A stretch of DNA of 31,321 nt from Daldinia sp. FL1419 (taxonomy: Eukaryota > Ascomycota > Sordariomycetes > Xylariales > Hypoxylaceae), in the NCBI GenBank assembly GCA_025201765.1, contig MU623591.1, positions 1-31,321 of the forward strand. The letters run 5' to 3'. Below, one piece after another: positions 11,301 to 19,741 of the stretch; the first letter of the stretch is position 1; each line of letters starts with the position of its first letter. The notes beneath the pieces were generated by a model. It was not told the DNA's origin. It saw only the letters and a program-made list of their open reading frames with translations, and did no database searches. The position numbers and the translations under genes are program-made.

Positions 11301-13660
11301 GTCGGAGTTGGCCATTGCGAACATCGCTATGGTTGACCTATCATTGGTCTGCTCGGAAATATCGCCTGAGATCGCTGGGGATCTTGGAAGAGCCAGCATA
11401 GTGCGAGCAGATAAGCGTTATTGCGTAACCAAACGCGTGAAAGCCGGGAATGGCGAGGCCTCAAGCCTCCCAACTGCAATACCTATACGCATACGCGCGC
11501 AAATTATGCAGAGATAAATCAAGGTCTCGATGGTTCCGCGCTGCCGGCACCGTACGTACATAAACCTTGCATCGAAGGAGCCGAGACGGCATAACACATT
11601 TACAAAAGAGGTAATATAGTTGCCGGTCCGGGATAGAATTTTACGTGTCGACGTACCTGGTAAATGCACAAGTCGCTCTGGCATTTTAGCAGAACGAGAG
11701 TATAATAAGAGCTTACGATAGATAGGCCCATATAAGTGGTTAATGGTAAAATACCTAGGTACCCAGGGAGCCCAGGGAGTCAAGTGGTAAGATACACGTG
11801 AGAAAAGGAGGATGCAGACAAATCCAAGAGTCATCACGGCTATTAAAATATGACAGTCTAGGAAAATACTTCTCTCTTGTATGAGCATACTCGCGGAAAC
11901 AAAAGTAGGACAGTTACTTGGAGTCTTGGAGTTGGAGACGAGGTGATGATATGTTGACGATGTATATTAATAGTCGAGATTGGCAATACTTGATGTACCT
12001 ACTTGACGATGGAATGGCAGAGTCAGCAAATGGCAGCAGGGGTAGATGGGTAATATTATACCAAGAATATAAGTACGTAAGTGTGTAAGAGGGAGATAGC
12101 CCCAGGGTAGATGGGACTTGCATGATATTAACATGTAAATACGGTTGTAAAATGTGTTTATGTGAGGAATCGGGTCGGGATAGACCCACAAGATTCGCGG
12201 ACCCGCCATTAGAAAGGAGGCTTAAGGAGCTTGCTGGGAGCAAGGGCGGAACGGGCTGACCCATAATTAAGGCTCGGGACCTTACCGATTTTGGCGTTTT
12301 TCGCTTACTGCCAACCAATCGAAAATTTCCCGTCTCGCTTGCTAATGCAACTTCAGAGTCGACGTGCCAAATGCTGGGAACCTTTTACGGATCTGTACCG
12401 CAAGTACACGACCTTAGTACCCTAAATAACTTAGTCGTATGGAACTTAGCACATTACATACACTAGTTAGTGTATATTAGGTAGTACCTCACATAATCAC
12501 TAACTACCTCATACTCACACACCTAGGTAGGTCGGTAGGTAAGTAGGTAAGTAGGTATACATCATATATATCGTATGCATAATATGTGTAATTCTAGATC
12601 GCCGTGACCTGTTGAATGGTGCTAGATGGGCTTGAACGGCGACCTACCACATATGTACGGGTAGTAGTTTAATCAAACCGCCAACCTTTTGATTGTAACT
12701 AGGTAGTCACATGTAGTTTCCAATCTAAAGTCCCATATTTTCTTATTACCTACTACATCTTTCTTCACGAGGTAGGTATTCTAACCACTTGAACTACATT
12801 AGGTACAATACCTTGGTACTTACCTACCTAGGTAGTGTAGGTTAGGTTAGGTAGTTCATACCTACATCTAAACTAAGTTTAACTTCAACCCTAGTTAGTT
12901 AATCTACCTGAACCTTCCCATGGGTAGGGTCAGCAACAACTACCCAAACCAGGTTTAATCTCCATGTACATACATAGGTACATATAGTGTAGGCTTAAAG
13001 CAACCAAGCAGCAGGTAAAAACAACTAAATTGTCTATGTAATTAATCATTTACTAACCATCTTGTCAATCCTCCAAAAAAAAAAAAAAAACCACACCATA
13101 CTCTCTAGTTATTCTAATAATCATATCCCACACATTCCTTCTTAGCAAAGAAGCACATGCCGTCACGTTATCCTCGTAGCACTTCGTTACCTACACCGCC
13201 GGATTGGTACGCATCTTCAATGCCTCCCTCCCCAATAGAAGTTGAGACAACTATCGTGCCAATGCAACTTCGCTTGTCAAAACCCAATAGCCGGTATTTG
13301 TGGCTGTTTTCCATCAAGTTCAAATCCCGTCTTCTTTCCTTGTCCTCCTCGCCTAGACTCTTTGCTATCTTTACTCGCCTTTGCCGTCATAGGTAGAATG
13401 ATTGTATAAATGATCATATAATGCGTGGGACCGCATTAAATGAGTCTCACAGCAGCTCGCCCATTGGTCGCTCACTTATGAATACTCACGTAGTAATTAC
13501 TATGTAAGAAGGTATGTGTTTCTCAGCCCGCCCGCTTGCCGCATCTAACCAGGGTCCCGGCCATTGGAAATCTTTAACGCACCTTCCGGCCTTCGAGAAG
13601 TCTGGAATCTCTCGTCTGGCGCCTTGGCACTCGGATACTCATTGCCCTTGAGTGGAACAC
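8357..13660. other. Gene-poor island sequence, no recognisable gene
   Basis: Some 5.3 kb of balanced composition, with stops in all frames at normal density. A few 80-156-codon frames occur, some overlapping on opposite strands (for example 11176-11517 + and 11418-11888 -), and none resembles a family I know. The notable content is repeated TACCTAGGTA-like and (GTAG)n-type motifs, at about 9583-9592, 9976-9995, 11752-11760, 12524-12557 and 12820-12860, plus a 16-nt A-run at about 13075-13090. It probably consists of old repeat and gene debris. Confidence 0.5.
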
Positions 13661-13869
13661 CTCCATCCTCCATCCTCCATCCTCCATCCTCCATCATACC
13701 TTTGTCAGCGGGGGGGGGGGGGGGGGGGGGCGGGGGCCCCGCGCGGGCCGGGGGGTCGGCGCGGCGGGCGTCGCCGCGGGAGCAAGACAGGAGTNNNNNN
13801 NNNNCTCCATCCTCCATCCTCCATCCTCCATCATACCTTTGTCAACCCCCCCCCCCCCCCCCCCCCCCC
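13661..13869. other. Assembly gap with duplicated, low-quality flanks
   Basis: Ten Ns (13795-13804) are flanked by the same sequence on both sides: (CTCCATC)x5 then atacctttgtca at 13661-13707, and (CTCCATC)x4 then atacctttgtca at 13805-13844. On the left this runs into a 21-nt G run (13710-13730) and an extremely G/C-rich stretch up to the Ns. On the right it runs into a 24-nt C run (13846-13869). The duplicated edges suggest two contig ends that overlap but were not merged. The GC-rich tail looks like a homopolymer sequencing artefact. Reading frames that cross it are meaningless. Confidence 0.85.
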
Positions 13870-14646
13870 TTCTTTTGTTTCACTCCCGCGAGGGTTGGCG
13901 TACTTAACTAACGTGCTTTACGTGCCATTTTACATTTCGACTTACATGGCTGCAGCCACTTGACATTGTAGATCCACTCCTTTTTACCTATTTGCATCTT
14001 TCTTAGGCGAGCATTACCTATTATTGACTTAGCTCCTTTTTGAGCCGCGAGTCCAATGTCTCTCTTCGCCAGACCGACACGTCTTATTCGCCAGCAGCCG
14101 GCTCGTTGTATCTCACATTAGCTTTGCCAGACCCTCGTGTCGTCTCTCCATACGTACTATTTCATGAAATGCCGCCTTTTTGCCTTTAGCTGAAATATGT
14201 CCTGCGGGTCCCATCTGCCAACCACCCGTCTATTAGCCTGTTATGCTGAGACAGTTGACTGTATACGACCTCTATTCCATCTTCGAAAGCAAACTCTTAT
14301 ATCGACGGTGCCGCCTGTCCCTCGGAGTGCCGCATTATCCTACCCATCTGCTATCCAGGATTATCCAAAAGGATTATCCAAGAGCTTATATCCCAAACGC
14401 CAACACTTGCAGATCCATAAAGTAGCTGTCTGCTTTTTGCCATAAAATTGCAGACCCGGGATTGTTAACCCGAGCTGCGACCTCACGTATATACCGCCGA
14501 GCTTATTAAAGTAGGCTCTCGTCTCGGTAGATGTCTTGATTGAGCATCCCTATCGTTTACCGATGAGCAACTACCCGTCTTCAACCTTCTATTTTGAGCT
14601 ATTATATTTGTCCTTATTATAGAAATTCCGTCCTATAAGAAGACGG
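13870..14646. other. Region upstream of the APH-like gene, no gene seen
   Basis: No frame here has recognisable content. The stretch holds the presumed promoter of the gene at 14647. An in-frame TAG at 14620-14622 closes the frame upstream of that gene's first ATG. Confidence 0.4.
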
Positions 14647-16455
14647 ATGCCACAAGTACAAGTAATGAACCCAGATTCAAGGGTGGTCTTAGCAGCGCGA
14701 ACAGACCCTTGCTCCGTCGGCCCCGGCGGCCATTTTCTTTCACTCCATATTCCCGACATTACTATACCTCAAGCTCATCCGTACAAAGGGGTCTTCGAGG
14801 TACCCGGCTTATTTCGTTCCACAAGATGGCTTTCTTCGCGTCACCAACTATCCTCTGTATCACTAACCGAGCGTTCGTTTCCTATAGCCCCCATGGACCG
14901 AATTCATCCGCTAGAGTCGGTGCGCTCAGCAATTCAGAAAGTGCTGCCAAATATTACTGTCGAGTCTGTTAGCCCCTTGCCGTCCTGTCGGCTTCTACGT
15001 TTTTTCAGCCTTAATATCTCTGATGGTAGAACATTAGTTCTCAGTCTGCCGCCACCTCAGACACTGAGGCTACTCCGATCTGAAAGGGGCTTGAATCTTT
15101 CAGAAACTCTTGTAACGAAGTGGATTCTGGAAGGAGTACTTGAGCCTCCTATTAAAGCTGAGAATACAGTTCAGAAGAGCATCAGCTTTCACCAGCAAAC
15201 TCAAGACGCACCAGAAAATTTTAAGCCAGAAAGTAACCTTGAGGAAGAACTTGATTTTAGACAAAATGTACTCAAGTTTCTCCCCGTACTCGTTGCTCAC
15301 GTTTCATCATCAATAGAATTGGGTTCTCCGTTCAATATTTTTGAGCCGGCAAGAGGAGCCACTATCAAAGCACTTCCTACGCCGCTAACAACATCTGAGA
15401 GAAAGGCCGTAGATTTTCAAAAAGGCCAATTCGTACGACAAGTTTCGAGTTTCATATCACCGAATGGGCTCTTTGGACCGGCCACAGCAGTAATAAGTCC
15501 ACAGCTACCATCTACCGACTTACACGCGGCGCAACTAGCCAACCTTGGCCTCAGAAGCTCAAGAACATGGAAACAGACTTTCCACTCTCTACTTGAGGCC
15601 GCACTCCGGGATGCAGAGGATATGGCTGTCACAATAAGCTACGAGCCAATTAGAAACTACTTTAATAGGCTAGGTTATCTCTTGGATGGTGTAACCACCG
15701 CCCGGTTAGTAATACTGGACGCAGCCGACGACTTAAACGTGTTAATATCGCAAAATACAAAAACAGACGATGATAAAGACGGAGAAGAGCAGGAACGGTT
15801 ATTACTGTTTCAGGAGGAAAAAAAAGGCAAAACGGAAGATATATCCGCAAACATAATATCAACCCAAAGCCAAGTAGGCGAAGGCGTAGGATCATCCAAT
15901 ACTTACCAGACCGTCACCGTCACAGGCCTCCGCGACTGGAGCAACTGTATCTTCGGTGATCCTCTCTTCGCCGAAATATTCAGTCAAACTCCCACCCCAG
16001 AATTCTCCCACGGCTTCTACCAAACCCCAAACCCCGCTCCAACCCCATCTTCCACCCTCAAGCCAGAACCAGTCCCAGCTCTCCCTCCCGCCTCGCACAG
16101 CATCCCTCCCAACGACCTAATAGAAGACCTCGTTAACGCGCCAGCCCGCCTCCTCCTCTACGAATGTTACCATGCCACCGTTGGCGTGGTAAGGCAGTTC
16201 TACCGCCCCGGCCCCAGTAGTAGCGATCGAGAAATCGCTGCGAGGAGACGCCTAGCTACCGCGCTGCGTAGGCTCGATGAAGTAGATGATGAAATGACCG
16301 GCAAGAGGGCTAGACGGCCTAGCGCGAATGTGGAGGCTTGGCCCATAAAGAAGAGTAAAGGGGAAGTGGGGGGAGAGAGCGTGGAGGGGGGCGAAGTGAA
16401 AGAAGAAGAAGTGTATGAGTCGATCAAGAAGTATGGGGATATACAGGGGGCATGA
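14647..16455 (+). CDS. APH/kinase-fold (aminoglycoside phosphotransferase-like) protein
   Basis: Single uninterrupted frame of 602 residues. Two C-lobe landmarks identify the APH-type kinase fold. One is R-L-V-I-L-D-A-A-D-D-L-N-V-L-I (353-367) at the place of the catalytic H-x-D-x-x-x-x-N loop. The other is G-L-R-D-W-S-N-C-I-F-G-D-P-L (427-440), matching the D-W-x-x-x-x-x-G-D-P-L metal-binding block of fungal APH proteins. Between them lies a Lys/Glu/Asp-rich insert of about 55 residues. The catalytic loop lacks the usual His and appears to have one extra residue, so activity is doubtful. The N-lobe (about 83-160) is weakly conserved and the C-terminus is charged and low-complexity. The first ATG adds 82 unconserved residues. 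M83 (14893) has a strong ccccATGg context and starts M-D-R-I-H-P, so a 520-residue product is equally likely. Substrate unknown. Confidence 0.6.
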   Translation: MPQVQVMNPDSRVVLAARTDPCSVGPGGHFLSLHIPDITIPQAHPYKGVFEVPGLFRSTRWLSSRHQLSSVSLTERSFPIAPMDRIHPLESVRSAIQKVLPNITVESVSPLPSCRLLRFFSLNISDGRTLVLSLPPPQTLRLLRSERGLNLSETLVTKWILEGVLEPPIKAENTVQKSISFHQQTQDAPENFKPESNLEEELDFRQNVLKFLPVLVAHVSSSIELGSPFNIFEPARGATIKALPTPLTTSERKAVDFQKGQFVRQVSSFISPNGLFGPATAVISPQLPSTDLHAAQLANLGLRSSRTWKQTFHSLLEAALRDAEDMAVTISYEPIRNYFNRLGYLLDGVTTARLVILDAADDLNVLISQNTKTDDDKDGEEQERLLLFQEEKKGKTEDISANIISTQSQVGEGVGSSNTYQTVTVTGLRDWSNCIFGDPLFAEIFSQTPTPEFSHGFYQTPNPAPTPSSTLKPEPVPALPPASHSIPPNDLIEDLVNAPARLLLYECYHATVGVVRQFYRPGPSSSDREIAARRRLATALRRLDEVDDEMTGKRARRPSANVEAWPIKKSKGEVGGESVEGGEVKEEEVYESIKKYGDIQGA

Positions 16456-16768
16456 TGAACTTTGTTGCATACACTTTCGGGATATTTGGTTCTCTGAGGG
16501 TCTAAAAAGAGAGGTAGCTACTGATATTGTGGTTACATGTTTGGATATGGCTAGATCTGATACAATATGGTCATTGCGAGAAGACTTCTTCCGCTATTTG
16601 GACTTTGGTTTTTGATCCATTAGGGTTTTCTTTATCCCTATACTCCGACCCTATCCTTTGAGGTGTATAGTATACAGTAACATACTATATTCCTCAACAT
16701 GCAGTATAATTTTACTATTCACATCCTCTAGTACTACTTCTATCTCTACGTGACCACATCCCGCCTCC
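16456..16768. other. Convergent intergenic spacer
   Basis: 313 bp between the 3' ends of the APH-like gene and COG6. It must hold both 3' untranslated ends. I see no strong terminator-like or coding signal. Confidence 0.5.
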
Positions 16769-18868
16769 TCACGACAACAAAACCCTGATCTCCCCCGTCG
16801 TCCTCGGGAAAATCCTCCTCAATCCAACTCTCTCCTCCCTATTCTCGCTCTTCTCCTCAGTCGCCTCATCCGCCGCAGCAAGTAACTCCTCCACATGCTC
16901 AAAGTCATTACAGAACCGATCCGCCGCCTCCTCCGTCACCTCACGCGCTAGCCTCGCGTCGTGCAGATTCTTAACATTTTCCAACGCGTCCATGACCGCC
17001 GACGGCAAAAAGTCGTCCAGACCCTGGGCCGCGGTTGCCAACGCTTCTGGCTGAAGTTCAGGAAGAGAGGGGAGCTTGGATACGTCCGAGGAGCGCGCGT
17101 CACTTAGGGGTGATAAGGCGATAAATAGGGGCTCTAGAGAGGATTCGGCGCGGAAGAAGGTATATTGGCTTTCCACGAGGCGAGCGCTGTGGTCGGCAAT
17201 TGAGGAGCGTAGACGTTCGAGACGGGCGCGTGTGAAGGATTGGAAGGGCCCGAGGGCAGTCTGGGCGGCGAGGAGACAGTTTATTAAAAAGATAGAATCA
17301 GATGGTGCGGGTATGTTTTTGGCCATATTTTCGCATCCTGCGAGGAAAGGATCAAAGGACTCGGCTAGGATGGGCTGGAAGTCCGCCTCACGGTCGCCAT
17401 CTGCGGCCAATGAGGTTTCATAAGTTTTCATAATAGCTATCAATTGTTTCAAGCAGTCCTGCAAGAACTCGGGCGGTCCAAGATCCGACGGCGTGTGTTG
17501 AAATTCTCCTTCGAGAGTTGTGATGTGATCGCGCATTAGAGAGCGGAATTGCCGTAGCGCTTCTGATTCCGAATTGCTCATGGATTGGAGTAGGACCGAG
17601 TCCGCGCCGAGCAACTTGGAAAACGTCACACGGTAGAATCCGAGGAGGTTGGCTAGCTTGTATGCTAGGATAGTGTCCTCGTTGGTCTGGATGACTTGCT
17701 CTACACGTTGCCTTAATATACGCGCTGCACCGGAGACATCCCTGTCAACCAGCTCGTTCAGGGCCTTGACGGCATCAAATTCCGGAGGTCCGTCTGCCTC
17801 GTCGGTCATTAGCATCCATAGCTCGTTCTCCCGGCCCTCTTGGATGCCCTTAGCAATTTCATCGCCGTCAGAGATAAATAGGATTTCGAGAGCTTCACGT
17901 TCGCTAACGGCCGCAGAGTGCGTCCACGCCAGCATGTCGCCGGCGTACCGCAATGGATCGTGGGCCACGAGCTCAATTGGTTTGACGGAGTTATCCTTGA
18001 CACCGGACGCGGATGTACCCGTCAACGCGAGATAGAAAGAGTCGGATAGTATCTGCTCCCTGGCCTCGGCGAAGAAATCCAAGCAACTCTGGAATAGGGA
18101 GGGCCTCTCGGCAAGCACGCGGATGGCACGGCGGACAGACGAATTAATCTGAGGGTTCTCGAGGTTAAGCGTCTTAAATTCCTTCTGGACCCAGCGGTAT
18201 AGCTTCTGCATGGCTAGATTCAAGTTCTTAGATGTTTGGTCCATTATCTCTAGGCCCAGAGTCTGGCTCTCAAACCCTAGCAGGAATTCACAGTCCTTTC
18301 TAATGCGTTTCGCTTTAGCTAGGACAGCGAAGAAACGGTCGTCAACAGGTTCGGCCGTCAAGGTTAAAGAAGCGATTTCATCCTCTGTCAAAAGAAAATG
18401 TTCGCGAAAAGCTTTTAATACCTGCTGCTTCGTTTCTATATTCTTCCTTTGTGTCATGAGAGATGATGCCTCCTCCAGCATAGACGAATTCGACTCGTGA
18501 GCTGCCGTGGCATGACCTCTCATTTCCTGGTAATTCTTGTTTAGCTTGTTAATAGTCGTACCAATCCTTTTTAGTTGCTCAGCCACCCGGCCAAACTCAG
18601 TAATAATCTTGCCATTGCTATCAATGACTTCTTTCTGAACATCCAATCGCAATTGTCTCCGGGCGTCAGCGGTGTTGTTGATACCACGCTCATCTAGCAA
18701 AGCGAGAGATTCGCGGAATTCGGCATCGGCGTAGGACGTTGATAATACAGATGCCACCTTCGATGATAGAGGGTTTGAAGATCGCCCTGGAAATGAGGAG
18801 CTCGCAGGAGATGAGGGTAGTCCGTCAGGCCCAGGTAGACGGGGTGAGGCGAGGCCATCCGAGGCCAT
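16769..18868 (-). CDS. cog6: Conserved oligomeric Golgi complex subunit 6
   Basis: Single exon, 699 residues, starting M-A-S-D-G and ending E-I-R-V-L-L-S. COG6 belongs to lobe B of the eight-subunit COG tether, which captures vesicles for retrograde traffic within the Golgi. In fungi the complex is also used in cytoplasm-to-vacuole targeting and autophagosome formation. The first ~35 residues are Ser/Pro-rich and disordered. Then comes the conserved start L-S-S-K-V-A-S-V-L-S-T-S-Y-A-D. A helical, coiled-coil-prone stretch follows (about 65-150) with the family-typical I-N-K-L-N-K-N-Y and K-x-x-V-L-K-A-F-x-x-H-F-x-L-T motifs. The rest is the helical CATCHR-like body. Length matches filamentous-fungal COG6. 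It is divergent from ATG9 across an 873-bp shared upstream region. Confidence 0.93.
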   Translation of the reverse strand: MASDGLASPRLPGPDGLPSSPASSSFPGRSSNPLSSKVASVLSTSYADAEFRESLALLDERGINNTADARRQLRLDVQKEVIDSNGKIITEFGRVAEQLKRIGTTINKLNKNYQEMRGHATAAHESNSSMLEEASSLMTQRKNIETKQQVLKAFREHFLLTEDEIASLTLTAEPVDDRFFAVLAKAKRIRKDCEFLLGFESQTLGLEIMDQTSKNLNLAMQKLYRWVQKEFKTLNLENPQINSSVRRAIRVLAERPSLFQSCLDFFAEAREQILSDSFYLALTGTSASGVKDNSVKPIELVAHDPLRYAGDMLAWTHSAAVSEREALEILFISDGDEIAKGIQEGRENELWMLMTDEADGPPEFDAVKALNELVDRDVSGAARILRQRVEQVIQTNEDTILAYKLANLLGFYRVTFSKLLGADSVLLQSMSNSESEALRQFRSLMRDHITTLEGEFQHTPSDLGPPEFLQDCLKQLIAIMKTYETSLAADGDREADFQPILAESFDPFLAGCENMAKNIPAPSDSIFLINCLLAAQTALGPFQSFTRARLERLRSSIADHSARLVESQYTFFRAESSLEPLFIALSPLSDARSSDVSKLPSLPELQPEALATAAQGLDDFLPSAVMDALENVKNLHDARLAREVTEEAADRFCNDFEHVEELLAAADEATEEKSENREERVGLRRIFPRTTGEIRVLLS

Positions 18869-19741
18869 ATTTTATATTTCCAATGGCTTTAGATGATCCT
18901 GGGCTATTTTCACTCGTGCCACGCCATTTCCATCTTACGTGGAGGTACAGGCAAGAGAAGAAGTGGGCTAAGTTGTCTATTGACCCAAACCCTGTAGTTT
19001 GACTGTGTCTGGAGATTGGAATAGCTCGGGGATAGCATCGAGACGTTGTTATTGTAAATGTGGACACAGTATGAGACAGTATGAGACAGTATGAGACAGT
19101 TATGAGACAGTATGGGAAGTGCCACCTGCGAAATATGTTTTGGCAGCTGGGAAGATTAATGCGGGATCAATATCTACATTAGGTTAGGTATTGTACCTAA
19201 GCTATCGGATTACGTACCTGCGACCTTATCGAGTCAAATGACTTCATCTACGGCGATAAGGATAGTGATAACGATAGTGGTAACGAATACCTACCTTACT
19301 ACAATTACCGTGCCTATGAACGCGTGCGGCGGCCTGTGAACCTTAAAAGTCATAAGGTCCATTTAGCAGTTTGGGGCCCAAGTGATCAAACTTACAACTT
19401 ATTCAACCATATCTTTAAAAAATAAATAAATAAATAAGTGAGCAAATAAATAAGTGAGAAAAAACACCTGACATCCGTTTTCTTCTTCCCAAACATATTC
19501 ATATCATAGGACCTTTAATGCTCTCTATTAGCTTTGAGCTGGATCTTCCCACTTTCAAGTTCAACCTACGCAGCCGCCTTGTATTTATTCATATGAAGCT
19601 TTGACACGTTCAACAAGCTCGTCTTTCCAATATATACCATTCAGTACCTTCAGTACCTTTCCAGCTCCCCTCTAGTAGTCGGTTTTGATTATGGTAAGGA
19701 ACAAATACTTATTGGATTCGATACGCCCATGAGACGATACG
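18869..19741. promoter_or_regulatory. Divergent promoter region of COG6 and ATG9
   Basis: 873 bp between the two start codons, so both promoters and 5' untranslated regions must lie here. It contains a tandem ATGAGACAGT decamer (19071-19111), an (AAAT)n-like tract with two aaataaataagtgag copies (about 19419-19462), and pyrimidine-rich stretches before the ATG9 start. No specific transcription-factor site can be assigned with confidence. Confidence 0.5.
19071..19111. repeat. Tandem ATGAGACAGT decamer, four copies
   Basis: Three perfect copies (19071-19100) follow a partial ACAGT (19066-19070). A fourth copy (19102-19111) comes after one inserted T. It lies about 200 bp upstream of the COG6 start. 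Confidence 0.9.

Noticed and set aside
11176..11888. 113-codon plus-strand and 156-codon minus-strand frames
   Set aside because: The plus-strand frame looks mildly protein-like (G-V-Y-G-S-E-L-A), but I recognise no family and they overlap on opposite strands. A protein search would decide.
13317..13332. tRNA T-arm-like string agttcaaatcccg
   Set aside because: The flanking bases do not form a T stem and there is no acceptor stem or D arm around it.
13157..13396. 79-codon frame after an A-run and pyrimidine-rich leader
   Set aside because: The context resembles a small gene start, but the protein is low-complexity, unrecognised and has no visible continuation by splicing.
13545..13963. Gly/Pro-rich frames of 90-115 codons
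   Set aside because: They run through the Ns and homopolymer artefacts, so they are assembly products.
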